DNA of 64,000 bases from Turritopsis dohrnii (Eukaryota; Cnidaria; Hydrozoa; Anthoathecata; Oceaniidae). Shown here piece by piece: positions 10,555-20,207 of the stretch (position 1 is the first letter of the stretch; every line of letters begins with the position of its first letter). Under the pieces are notes generated by a model, which had not been told where the DNA came from, did not search any database, and saw only the letters and a program-made list of their open reading frames with translations. Position numbers and translations under genes: made by a program. The stretch covers positions 1 to 64,000 of the forward strand of contig BQMF02000810.1 in NCBI GenBank assembly GCA_027922465.2, in the 5' to 3' direction.

Positions 10555-11850
10555 TACTTGTCGGATATTTACAGTCCTTTTTGGATTTCTGCGTAAGCAA
10601 GAAATACTTTACGATCGTCTTTCTCCTGTTTTTTCATCTTACTGTCCAAACCTACGCATTTTTGTTTCTTAAATTTCATTGGTTCATAAAAAAGCCGTCT
10701 CAATCGTGATTGGTGCATAATGCCCAATTTCTACGAAAGGGTGCTAATGTAGCCACCTTAACTTCAATAGCGATAGTTTATTGGCTGATTTTCGCCATGC
10801 CATGTGATCGTCCACAAAACGTTTTAAAAATGGCAGCGAAAGAACGTGTGTAGTTTTCTAAAAGTTTTTTTTAAGGAAATATGGCTTTAAAAGAAGTTAA
10901 TACAGCTTATAATTTTATATAAAGAATTGCATTACTGTTGGGAACTTATCATGTCCACAAAATTAAATTACAGTGTGGTTATTCTGTTTTTTGAAAGAAG
11001 TTTTCTTGAAGTTTAAAATATGAAAACAGTGCCACCAATACATGGTGTGTGAAAGAAAAGGTATTTCTTGTTTTATTTTTGCTCCAAGCCTTTTTAAATA
11101 TGAAAGACCTTCGTGTATTTTGTATGTGTATGCATGTTTGAAGTCAATTTTTAGAAGCTTTTGGATTTTTAAAGCTCAGCTTAGCTTCCTTTCAGCTCCT
11201 CCCCAACATCACCAACATATGCACTTTATACAGCTATTTATACTATATTTAGTAGCAATTTTTGGATGTATTCTGGCTATATCAGCTTATCTCTTTTCTC
11301 CCTACGTATGTTGTATTTTTTTAACTTTTAGATTAGATATGAGCTTTAATTTCTAAGTAATTATTATTGTGATATTTATATTTTTCATTCTGAGGAGATC
11401 AATATAGAAACTTTATATATTAGTTTGTGCTGCCCAAAGGATATGTTGGTTACCGCCAGTATACACAATCTTTTTATAGGATTCGTTATATTTAATGTGG
11501 TTAAATTAAAGTTTCGTATTGTGTCGATGCACTTTTTTGGAGTACGTGGGTGGCAAATATCCAGTAACAATCATTCAGCTTATTCGTACAAAAAAAAACA
11601 GATCTTCATAAATGATCTCCGTGATAGCATAAAGAAAAGCCCCTTTTATATGCTATGGTAGGCTGACTTTCTTGACAAACATTGTCAGTCGCATTAATAT
11701 TTTTGTTTATTTAATGCTGATGCTTCTCGAGCTGAATGATGTGACTGTCTTAGTTTTGCAGGACTAGTGTGCTAGTGTTGCATTTTTGTTGCATTTTCAG
11801 CAGCAAAGCTTGCAGAAATCCTTCTGCCCGGTAGGGCATCTTGTTAAAAC
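10555..11850 (+). repeat. Dispersed element ending in TGCCC-GGTA-GGGCA hairpin, copy A
   Basis: Shares with 49240-51520: CTGCGTAAGCAAGAAATAC near 10582, CTGTCCAAACCTA near 10640, a TTTTAAAAATGG-AGCGAA segment near 10820, and the end CTTCTGCCCGGTAGGGCATC (about 11821-11840) followed by TTGT. The TGCCC/GGGCA stem close to the end resembles a rolling-circle element terminator, but no matching 5' end was identified. The 104-residue frame at 11042 is not supported as a gene. Confidence 0.5.
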
Positions 11851-11936
11851 TATGATTGATATTATTTAATTCAAAAACCCAATTAAAGCACAAACGAGAA
11901 GAACGAATTGCATTGTTCGTAGAAAAAGCTCAACCC

Positions 11937-11937
<1 letters not shown>

Positions 11938-12003
<66 letters not shown>

Positions 12004-12004
12004 C
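11938..12004. repeat. (CAA)n microsatellite, about 22 copies
   Basis: Uninterrupted CAA repeat directly followed by GAGAGAGTCG. Likely length-polymorphic. Confidence 0.95.
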
Positions 12005-12931
12005 GAGAGAGTCGATAAATTGACTTGAGAGCGAAAAAGAGAGAGACCAAATGAAATTAAACTAGAAGCCTCATGGCTTGAACAATTTCCGCATCAGGCC
12101 TAGAGGAAATTTCTTTAGGCTAACTTTCAAGATATCTGAATGACTATCCAATCTTTTCTTGCTGCTTATGTGAGAACAGGTCTATCACAATTCCCAAAAT
12201 ACGAGTTACGGTTCACATGGAAAATAAAATGATATACGATAGAAGTGAACCAAAATCATTTGAAAAAAAGGCTGCATGGGATTGAAGACTTTCACAACAC
12301 TATTAAACTATTAAAGTTATACAAGCAAACTCGTTTAAAAACTGAAGACCTCGGCTATTTATGATCTGCAAGTAACTGCCGACTTTGATATCAGGACCTT
12401 ACAATTGTTCTTCGTGCACACCTTCCAAATTTTGCCAGAAATGTGAATTTGGTGATATATTTAAGTAAACATTACAAGAAATTGTTCATAACTGCATTAA
12501 TAAGAGCAGGAGAAACTTGGGGATTTCAAAGATTTTAATCCATGACATTTAACAGGATTACAAGAAGATAAAAATTACATTGCTTATACATAACTTAAAT
12601 CAACATAACATACAATATGAAAATCTATTTCTACTAAACCAACCAGTCACGGATCCAGAGGTAAGCCGCAACTTGTGTAGGAGAGTGTTAGCAATTCAAA
12701 CATAAAAGAAAAAGGTTCAAATAATCCCATTGATAATATGAACTGAAGTCACAAATTATGTCAATGCGCTTCTCCACAAGTTGCAACTACACTCTAGATC
12801 CACCACTGTCTCCATATTACCACTTCCATAGAGTTTATAAATAACACCAATGTGCACGAAAAGACAAATGACACAATGAAACTTTGTTAGGATCTGTATG
12901 AAAATGTTCTTTTCAAACATGATATACCTTA
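12005..12931. other. Intergenic, nothing recognised
   Basis: AT-rich DNA without coding or repeat signals that I can support. Confidence 0.35.
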
Positions 12932-13562
12932 AAGGGATTTTTTTGCGTGGACTAACTTTTGCGAGCCAAGGTTTGAGAGCGTTTTGCGTGGATTAACTTT
13001 TTGAGTCGGAGCTTCTAAAGGAAAATGTTTGGATTTATATTTGCGAATGGGCACAAAGTGCAATGCGTGTACTTTATAATATACCTAAAAGGAGAACTAA
13101 ACTTGAAAATTTAATTTTTCAAAAATCTTTTTCTACTTAACCTTCTGTAAATATAACTTATAAAATCATAATTTTATAAGCGAAAGAACTTTTATTCTAC
13201 ATGAATGAGCTCTTTATATTTCTGCATAAAGCCGTTTCTTTTCAAGATCGCTGAAAAGTTTGGGATCTGGAGCCGAGAATTTATAATGACGTACAAAAGT
13301 TCAAAATAAATGTAGCGTATGTTATACGAGAAAAAGAAACATGTCTGAAATTAGCAGTGATGAAAGTTTTAGTTACGAATTTTTATATACGAACAACAAG
13401 TTAGTTCTGTAGGTACACAGAGCCAAAAAATGAGCAAATAAAATCATGAAATTTTGCATGCATTTATTTTCACGAATCGTTCATTTGCGTCAATTTATTT
13501 TGGCGAATTTGACTAAAATTCGCAAAAGTCGCAAAACTTAATCCACGCAAAAAAAATCCCCG
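12932..13562. mobile_element. TIR element (MITE) with GGGATTTTTTTGCGTGGA ends, TA target
   Basis: The left end AAGGGATTTTTTTGCGTGGA and the right end, reverse-complemented CGGGGATTTTTTTTGCGTGG, are inverted repeats extending about 40 bp (both continue with TTAA or CTAA plus TTTTGCG). TA flanks both ends (12930-12931 and 13563-13564). 631 bp, no coding. TA duplication points to a Tc1/mariner/pogo-type mobiliser. Confidence 0.75.
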
Positions 13563-14675
13563 TATTGTGTCCTAGAACATATTACACTCCAAATTTTCAC
13601 AAGGCTTTAGTGATCTCATTGTATGTATATAATTGGTTGGATTTGAATCATCATCCAAAGTTTGTTTTCCTGACATATATATATCCAAACTAAATCATTG
13701 TACCTCCATTGAACGGTTTGCAGGATTATTTTGAACAATGTAATCTTAAAACCTTTTAATGTGAATTTAAAGCTAATCGGTTCCACACAGTGATAAATTG
13801 ACCGACCATTGTACAGTGATGAATAATTTGATACAGTCTGGAATTCCCCAAATTAGCTAATCCCTTCTTTAATTTATTACTGCTTTTCAATTCACTATGA
13901 TGTTTCAGAGCCAAAAAAACAGTTTTATAAGACATATCGTTCACCAATATCTTGCACATGTTTATACTTGTAGTATGTATGTTTGGATCAATTCATTCAC
14001 AACACACAAGTGATTTGTGCAGCTATGACAATGTCATTTGTTTTTGTTTTTTTTCAATATCTTCAACTTTCGGTGTAATATTTATTAAATGAAATGAAGT
14101 TATTTCATGCATTTATTGATAGGACGTATGACGTATTCACCAGTAATTTTGATACTACATACATTTCTGCTGTGATTTTAAAGTTTTTTTCACAGCAAAG
14201 TTTAGTTTACTATCAAACATTCACCTTCTTTTTCAAGAATTTTTTTCCAGAGTCAGCTGAATATCAATATTTCCTCCAAGGAACGTTCTCATGATTATAT
14301 TTCGATTGCAATAGTAGATAAAGTCTTAAAATTCTTCTTCAAAGTTTCTTCTAAATAATCTATTATACAACTTCCTCATAACATAAACTAAATCGGTTCG
14401 AGAACGTTTCACGTGCTCGGTGTGCATATTTTACTGACTTTTTAAGGAAATTTTAAAGGATAATTAAACTGGGACGTTTTCAACATAAAACGGCTAAAAT
14501 AACTTCTAAAAGTATTCCAAAAGTATTAAAAAGTTAACATTTTATGAATTAATATTGAAAGTGGCCTTTTAGTATTACATTTTGCATAGAGTTTTGGGTC
14601 TTTCATTAACTATTCTGAATAAACAAACAATTCGAAATCCGAACGGACTTTCCGAAAACGGCAAAAAACTGTTAC
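13563..14675. other. Intergenic, nothing recognised
   Basis: Short chance frames only. Confidence 0.35.
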
Positions 14676-14677
14676 AC

Positions 14678-14712
<35 letters not shown>
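14676..14712. repeat. (TAGA)n microsatellite
   Basis: About nine TAGA units. Confidence 0.95.
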
Positions 14713-14770
14713 ATGTGTAAACCAAACAATTTCCTACGCTTAAAAGCGCGGAAATTGAATAACTGAAAGT

Positions 14771-14804
14771 AGACATAATCAGTGTTTTAGCACTGATTAT
14801 GTCT
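14771..14804. repeat. Perfect 14-bp hairpin at the break point of the ballast fragment
   Basis: AGACATAATCAGTG, loop TTTTAG, then the exact reverse complement. The reading frame of the P2X7-ballast fragment runs into this hairpin and stops in its loop (TAA on the minus strand), and homology to the other ballast copies ends here. Confidence 0.85.
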
Positions 14805-15092
14805 GCCATCAAAGTAGTTATCAGGAATCTCATTTGTGTCACGGCAACAAAAGCTTTCAGCAGAGGTTTGCATCGCCCTATGTTGACTACCACACAAACA
14901 CCAGTTAATATTGTCAATCCTTGATGGTTCTTTACAATCGATTGAGTATCTATCACTGCTTTCTAATGGTTTATTTACTTCAGATGAAGGCAACTCTGGC
15001 TTCAATCTAAACGGTTTCAGCGAGGATAAATCTGGTATCTCTTTGTCGCCGTCCTCTGAAGTGGACGAACTATAACATTCCTTGTTGATTTT
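14787..15092 (-). pseudogene. P2X7 C-terminal (ballast) domain, truncated exon
   Basis: Minus-strand exon preceded by a plausible acceptor (GGATTGTAG at about 15093-15101) and running without stop to 14787. It has an acidic Ser/Asp-rich lead (SSSTSEDGDKE, LKPFRLKPELPSSE), then WCLCGSQHRAMQTSAESFCC and RDTNEIPDNYF, matching the zinc-binding cysteine core of the P2X7 cytoplasmic ballast domain. The same DTNEIPDNYF word occurs in the intact gene at 17786-18424. Everything after DNYFD (the C-x-C, membrane-proximal helices and WWIH segment) is missing, replaced by a hairpin at 14771-14804. There is no P2X channel part. Likely a relic of the same mobile family, although no Kolobok-type ends were found around it. 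Confidence 0.75.
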
Positions 15093-15340
15093 CTACAATC
15101 CAAAATTATCCTGTATCATGTGAGGGAATAATAAACTGTAAATATTAAATTGAAAAACATGAGTACGACATTTGGCAGGTTAGCTGGTACACAGTTTTCA
15201 AAATATCGATCATCCCAAAAACTATTGAAAATGCTTTTAAAAATTAATTCGACCCCCGAAGTTTTCGAAAAAATCAAATTACACCACAAGAAATAAGTTT
15301 TTTAAAGTTGGTTAAAAATGGTAGTTCACTATAATTTCGT
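15093..15340. other. Putative intron or flank of the ballast fragment
   Basis: AT-rich. An upstream first exon for the ballast fragment was not found. Confidence 0.3.
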
Positions 15341-16339
15341 TGTAACATACGTTATACATTGAGAATTTGGTATTATAGCAAGTTAATACATGATTTACGC
15401 CCCTATTTTAGGGTGGCAAATGATATTGATTAACAATGCTTAGATTCCATGAACGATTCTATGATTTAATTCACATAAGAAGGTACCTTCAGTTACAATA
15501 TAACGGATGTTACTATAATCATGATTACTTACATTTAGTTTTCTTTTATCCATGTCACTTCTCCAAACACTTCGCACAAACTGATCATACACGAACAATG
15601 AACAACGTGAAGTCAAAAAATCAAATCAAAACGTTCGAATTTGCAATAAAAAGCGTGCGAATCAAACCTTTTCCACTTAAATTAAAAAAACTTAACAATT
15701 GTAAATCAAATGTCAATCAAATCAAATGATTTTTTATTTGTGGGGAAGAGCGGGAAAAATAAACAACAAAGCTGCAATCTGATTGGTCAGAATTTTATCG
15801 AAATATTTCGATAAAAAAAAAGTTGAACTTTTTTCAACTTTTGTCGAAGAGAAATATTTCGCAGGAAAAATCAATTTGTACCTACTGCGCATGCTCACTT
15901 AACATTTCGATCGAAATATTTCGCATTTCGCTCATTTTTTTTAAAGTGGAAACGGGCCTGAAACGGGCCTTATGTTACCTATGTTACAGTAACGTATGTT
16001 ACATCCTGTCTGTGAAGGAGATTAACTTTTGTTCAGAAGAACCCTCGATGTTATTTTTTTTGTAAGAGCACCTATTTCAAAACTGAAAAACTAGTCCAGT
16101 TTGTTTTTTCAGTAAAACCACTGTATCGACCAAAATAGCATAACGTATGTTACACGTTATTTTTTTGGAATTTAGCTTTTCCATGTTCCAACCCTAATAT
16201 TTTGACTTGTGATGCGTCACTTATTAAAAGTTTGTGGATACTTCATGCACTTATAAATCATGATGTTGAACGATACACCTTCCTTTCTTACAATCTCATT
16301 TGAAGGTTTTTCCTAGTATAATGAGATATAACGTATGTT
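15341..16339. repeat. Possible TIR element with GTAACATACGTTAT ends
   Basis: GTAACATACGTTAT near 15341 and its reverse complement ATAACGTATGTTAC near 16326 bracket about 1 kb that contains further copies of AACGTATGTTAC (about 15990 and 16140) and two nearby ATGTTAC half motifs (15965-15985). A 24-bp palindrome TTTATCGAAATATTTCGATA+AA sits at 15793-15816. No coding region and no clean target duplication, so element status is tentative. Confidence 0.35.
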
Positions 16340-16607
16340 ACCAATAAGTGTGTGACAAAAAGTAAAACGCCTTATAACATAAAAAACCCTTGTGAAGTGG
16401 CCGAGGAACGTGGGGAATGTGAAAACAAATTTGGTGTTTTACTGATATTCTCGCGAATACCGCTAAATGACATACAAAGAAGATATTAGGATAGATAACT
16501 AAAGCAACACAACATATTAAAATAAGCGAGTAGTCAAATAAACGAACAAACATACACTCACTTGTAAATTGTAATATCACCACGTTACAAAATAAGCCAC
16601 AACACTA

Positions 16608-16783
16608 TAACTACGCACGCCTACAATGATCTCAAACTCACATGTGCAAGACTAATATGTAACGACATTTATACAAATACATATACACCCTATGGGACAC
16701 GAAATATGCGCAAACGACTGCACGGATTCCGTGTCCATGGAGACAAAATGCGAAATGAACGTAACACGAAATACATAAACACA
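16608..16783 (-). repeat. 3' LTR of the BEL/Pao element
   Basis: 176 bp, identical to 28101-28276 except one base (ACTAATATG versus ACTACTATG). Ends next to a polypurine tract on its internal side. Confidence 0.9.
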
Positions 16784-16785
16784 AC

Positions 16786-16805
16786 AACTGGCTCCCCTCA
16801 AGATG
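16786..16805 (-). promoter_or_regulatory. Polypurine tract (plus-strand primer) of BEL/Pao
   Basis: On the minus strand ATCTTGAGGGGAGCCAG abuts the 3' LTR, the expected place and composition for second-strand priming. Confidence 0.65.
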
Positions 16806-16852
16806 TCGTATCATCTTGAAATATCGAGCAGGCTCCTCGTCGGGGAATTTTT

Positions 16853-17037
16853 TTACTCGTTTCTCTTCATATCATGTTCTAAAAGAAGTACCAATTTCGT
16901 AATTGGTCGATGTAATTTACTTCTTTCATTTGGTCCACTAATCTTAACTATACTCCTGCAACATTGATCACGGCCACTGATTGTTTCTCTAATTACACCA
17001 ATTTTCCAACGATTTCTAGCAATGTTATCTTCTTTCA
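16853..17037 (-). pseudogene. BEL/Pao pol C-terminal tail (DUF5641-like), end of gene
   Basis: Minus-strand reading KEDNIARNRWKIGVIRE...SGRDQCCRSIVKI...LHRPITKLVLLLE and stop. This is the closing module of BEL integrases (KEDN...W..GRV...G.DG..R...V). It is severed from the preceding part at 18696-19209 by the Kolobok-like insertion, whose removal with one copy of the 4-bp duplication makes the frame continuous at the LLK/EDN junction. Confidence 0.85.
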
Positions 17038-17294
17038 AGGGGAACACAAGATTTTTTCAAAAACTTCAATAACATTTCACTATCATGAGTACAATGCAAA
17101 AAATAACATACAAAATACTCTGACGATATATTTTTATATGTATAAGCTCTACACAAATGCTAATTTTTTTCTTCTTTGAACGACCCACCTGACGCTTATT
17201 TTTGACGTCATTGATTCAAAGTGTTTAGAGAAAGATTAAATTATACACATGAAAGTGGAGAAAAAGAGGATATTTAATCTGTTTAAAAGTGAAA

Positions 17295-17687
17295 ATGGTT
17301 GGATGTAGTGCTATAGGTTGTTCCAACAATTCGAAAAATACTAAGTTAAGTTTTCATCGTTTGCCAAAAAATAAAGAACTTCGCCAAAAATGGTTGCAAA
17401 AAATGAGAAGAGTCGATGTGAGCAAAAATCAAAAGGTTGTTCTTTGCAGTGAACATTTTCAACGCAGAAGACTTTCAGCGGGATCTTAAGGTATATTTTA
17501 ACTTTTCTGCTTCTATTCGCGAATATATGTCATACCATTTTGCGTATTTCTGTAGTCGGAACTACTTGGAGGAAAAAGGAAACGTTTGCTGAAAGATGAT
17601 GCATTTCCTTCTTTATTTTCATTTATTGAACCACCAAAAAAGCGAATTCACTATGAAGAAAGAGCATCTAGAAATGCCAGAATGGAT
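17295..17687 (+). pseudogene. THAP-domain protein, first two exons, one frameshift
   Basis: THAP is a zinc-coordinating DNA-binding domain used by P and Kolobok transposases. ATG at 17295. C-x4-C core (CSAIGC, residues 4-9), FHRLPK, then W (in RQKWLQK) and C-x2-H (CSEHF, about residues 55-59) give the C2CH zinc site. A single extra T in a TTTT run near 17459 shifts the frame; beyond it EDFQRDLK continues the domain to a donor GTATAT at 17491. Acceptor TTTCTGTAG at 17547-17555; exon 2 (17556-17687) reads ELLGGKRKRLLKDDAFPSLF, the usual post-THAP linker, and ends at a good donor GTAAGT (17688). No further exon is present before the convergent gene, so the transposase body is lost. The frameshift could be an assembly error. 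Confidence 0.85.
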
Positions 17688-17785
17688 GTAAGTGTATTTT
17701 GCAAGTGTTATTCGCAATATAATATTTGTGCGGTAAACAGTCACATGATAATCAAAAATATTAGAAGTCGTTTTTCTTTATAGAT

Positions 17786-18424
17786 TTATTTTGTTTCACA
17801 AAATATTTCATCAGCTTTACTTTCCATAAAAGGAACATAGATATTATCTTTTGAAGGAAACTCATCACGAATAGCCCAGATAGCACACGATGGTAAAACT
17901 TTCCTATTCTTTTTGCCAAGATAATTATGTATCCACCAAGTAAATTGTTTATAAGCAGCAAACCTAAATGCGTTGTTATCAATTTCGTTCACTTCGATTC
18001 CTTTCAAATCCTTAAGAGCTGAAAGTACATTTTTCAAAACGATTTCTTGGAAACACAGTGCCTTAAAATCTTCAGTTTCTGTTATGCAGCGACATTCTTT
18101 GAAATAATTATCTGGAATTTCGTTCGTATCCAAACAACATAAACTTTCAACTTCTGTTTCCATTACTTGACATTTTCCAAATTTACACCATTTTGTATGT
18201 CCAACTCTTGAGTCTTCGTGCTCAAATGAATCAGAAGCATGTAAAGTTTGTGAGGATGAACGCGACAACGAAAAAACTGTAGATTTAGTAGGCTCAAACG
18301 AATATGGTTTTAGATTATGGAAATCGACTGGATAATCTTCATCACTACTTTGATCACTTGAATATTCATTTAAATCATCTGACAAATCTTCGTCAGAATA
18401 ATTGATAGAATATATCTCAGACAT
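17786..18424 (-). CDS. P2X7 C-terminal (ballast) domain protein, intact (212 aa)
   Basis: Uninterrupted single-exon frame. The N-terminal ~75 residues are Ser/Asp/Glu-rich with no domain. Then the ballast domain: WCKFGKCQVMETEVESLCC (about 87-105), LDTNEIPDNYF, ECRCITE, LCFQEIVLKNVL, and the hallmark YKQFTWWIHNYLGKKNRK with VLPSC and the IRDEFPS tail. The conserved cysteines match the zinc-binding dinuclear core known from the P2X7 cytoplasmic ballast; in P2X7 this part also binds guanine nucleotide. No channel segment, signal peptide or membrane helix, so this is a soluble stand-alone version. It lies inside a bounded Kolobok-like transposon facing a THAP gene, so it is probably element-encoded. 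Its role in the element is unknown. A shorter relative is at 63127-63570 and a fragment at 14787-15092. Confidence 0.85.
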   Translation of the reverse strand: MSEIYSINYSDEDLSDDLNEYSSDQSSDEDYPVDFHNLKPYSFEPTKSTVFSLSRSSSQTLHASDSFEHEDSRVGHTKWCKFGKCQVMETEVESLCCLDTNEIPDNYFKECRCITETEDFKALCFQEIVLKNVLSALKDLKGIEVNEIDNNAFRFAAYKQFTWWIHNYLGKKNRKVLPSCAIWAIRDEFPSKDNIYVPFMESKADEIFCETK

Positions 18425-18695
18425 TTTGAGATGAAATCACGATGTAAACACTACCGAAAATCTCTTTTATTCCTTATAACGAAAACCTCGTCGAATAATT
18501 TTTTTTCAAAAGATGAATCAATGACGTCATACTGAAGCTGAATAAGATTATCAAAAAATAGCTGTTCAAAAGCAACAGATGTGGCGAAGTAAAATGATTT
18601 TAAAAATATTTCTGGCAAATGATGTTATTGAAATTTGATTTATTTTGGAAATATGAATCGATAAATTACATATTAAAAAAAACTTGTGTTCCCCT

Positions 18696-19209
18696 TTCAG
18701 TAACACCACATCTCCAATTTGAAAATTCCTTGTCTTTTGTTGCGAAATTTGGCGTTTTTGCAAACTTTGAAGGTACTCTTTTTGCCATCTTTTCCAGAAC
18801 TCGTTAGCTATGTGCTGTACACGTTTCCATTGTTTGCTGGAATACAGAGATGATACTTCAAAGTTTCCTGGTGGCGGAAGTACAACCTTCGATTTTGAAG
18901 TCAGTAACAACATCGGTGTGATTGGCACCGGACTAAAGCGATCATTTATGCTTTCGATAGAAAGAGGTCTTGAATTGACAATATTCTCCACTTCGATCAG
19001 TAAAGTGGCGAGGGACTCGTCAGTCAAGGAAGCACCATGAGTCAGAAGTAAACTTTGCAGGATTGCTCTCGTTGATCGAATTAGTCTTTCTCCTCATGTA
19101 CCCCCCATATGAGAAGCATGTGGGTGGATTTTTCTTCAAGTCAATCCATTGACATCCATTCTCTTGTAAGTAATGTGTGATTCTTTGCTGGTCCATTTCA
19201 GCAAGCAAT
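18696..19209 (-). pseudogene. BEL/Pao integrase, C-terminal half of core
   Basis: Minus strand: MDQQRITHYLQENGCQWIDL..NPP directly after the 19210-20207 insertion, then SHMGG, RLIRSTRAILQSLL and LTDESLATLLIEVENIVNSR in a neighbouring frame, and FWKRWQKEYLQSLQ and GDVVLLK up to the Kolobok-like insertion. A frameshift and an in-frame TGA lie near 19095-19115. The segment holds the last catalytic Glu region (TLLIEVENIVNSRPL) of the DDE core. Confidence 0.85.
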
Positions 19210-20207
19210 CCCAGTTAGCACAAAAACGTTGTTTTGACGTTGTTTCGACGTCGTATTCCATCGTCGCTTGACGGTCGTTTAATGGTCGAAATGGAAATAG
19301 CGAAACAACGTCGGATTTTGACGTCAAAACGACGATTAAAAATAACTAAAAATGACGTTCTACAACGGTCAAAAGACCGAAAACAACGTTACATTAACAT
19401 TGTAGCATGGTCAAAGTAACGACGAAAGGTAATGACAATAAATGAAAAGTCACCAGCGGGAATAGAACCCCGAATTCTCGCATGATACCTGAGAGTGATA
19501 ACCACTACACTACAGCGCCTTAACGTTTTATAATGTATTTGACTGTTATCAAAATCACCAACTCTTAATTTCGATTAGGTTAAGATGGAAAAGAAAGAAA
19601 TGACGAAATGAAAGAAAAAGTGCAATATAACTTTTGCTTGCTTTTAAAACATCGCTTTACTGCTTACAGTGTACAGTTCACAAACCATCGTTTTATGTTT
19701 CTTTCTTAATCTTGGATTATATTAATTCATTCAGGCATACTTCTATCCTTTGATATAAATGAATAAAGGAATACACATTTTTCATGGTTTTCAAGATGAT
19801 TACCTTACGAACTAAATTGCATACAGAATGCAGAAAGATAAAATGCAACGTTCTTTCATGAACGTATAAATACATATACGTCTTTTGACTTCGAAAGAAC
19901 GTCAGAATTGACTGTAAATAAATAAATGATTTTAATAGCATAAATACAAAATTACAGTATATACCACTCTAGTCACGACATAAAGCTTTCAACCATTGCA
20001 GGATTTTGAAATGTTTTTCCAAATGAAATGTTTTTTCAGGTCGCAATCATTTGCGACCAACCCCGACGTTTTCTAGACGTCGGTTGATGGTCGTTTTTGG
20101 TTGCGACCAACCCTGACGTTTTCTTGACATCGCTTAATGGTCATTTTTGGTTACGACGTTAGAACAACCATAAAACAACGTTGTAATGACGCCGTGTGTT
20201 AACTGGG
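19210..20207. mobile_element. GACGTC-rich TIR element with tRNA-like insert, copy 1
   Basis: 998 bp between CCCAGTTAGCACA and its inverse TGTGTTAACTGGG, flanked by AT on each side (19208-19209, 20208-20209), inserted in BEL integrase (ELKR / LLAEMD). Both ends are dense in AACGTT, GACGTC and CGTCG words, which form nested inverted repeats. The middle has a tRNA-like stretch (19448-19521). No coding. A second copy lies at 37528-39331, flanked by AA. Superfamily unknown; a 2-bp non-TA duplication is unusual. Confidence 0.8.
19448..19521 (-). repeat. tRNA-derived (SINE-like) segment
   Basis: On the minus strand it has a Pol III A box TAGTGTAGTGG and a B box-like GGTTCTATTCC at tRNA spacing, and the D-stem AGTG/CACT is intact. 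The acceptor stem is weak. Probably a tRNA-Val/Asp-type relic rather than a functional tRNA. Confidence 0.6.

Larger units (their letters stand above)
17038..18695. mobile_element. Kolobok-like DNA transposon carrying convergent THAP and P2X7-ballast genes, copy 1
   Basis: 1658 bp, with perfect 13-bp terminal inverted repeats AGGGGAACACAAG followed by T/A-rich DNA, flanked by the direct duplication TTCA on the plus strand (17034-17037 and 18696-18699). The insertion sits inside the BEL pol frame, so the empty site is defined. Inside are a two-exon THAP gene on the plus strand and an intact ballast-domain gene on the minus strand, facing each other with under 100 bp between. A near-TTAA 4-bp target, AGGG-type ends and a THAP domain point to Kolobok. 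The catalytic part of a transposase is absent, so it must be non-autonomous. Confidence 0.85.

Noticed and set aside
11042..11356. 104-residue hydrophobic frame
   Set aside because: Inside a dispersed repeat, AT-driven composition, no recognisable motif and no counterpart frame in copy B.
17786..18424. Complete P2X7 receptor
   Set aside because: No transmembrane helices or ATP-binding ectodomain nearby on the same strand; only the cytoplasmic ballast domain is present.
19448..19521. Functional tRNA gene
   Set aside because: Anticodon arm and part of the acceptor and T stems do not pair well; kept as a tRNA-derived repeat.
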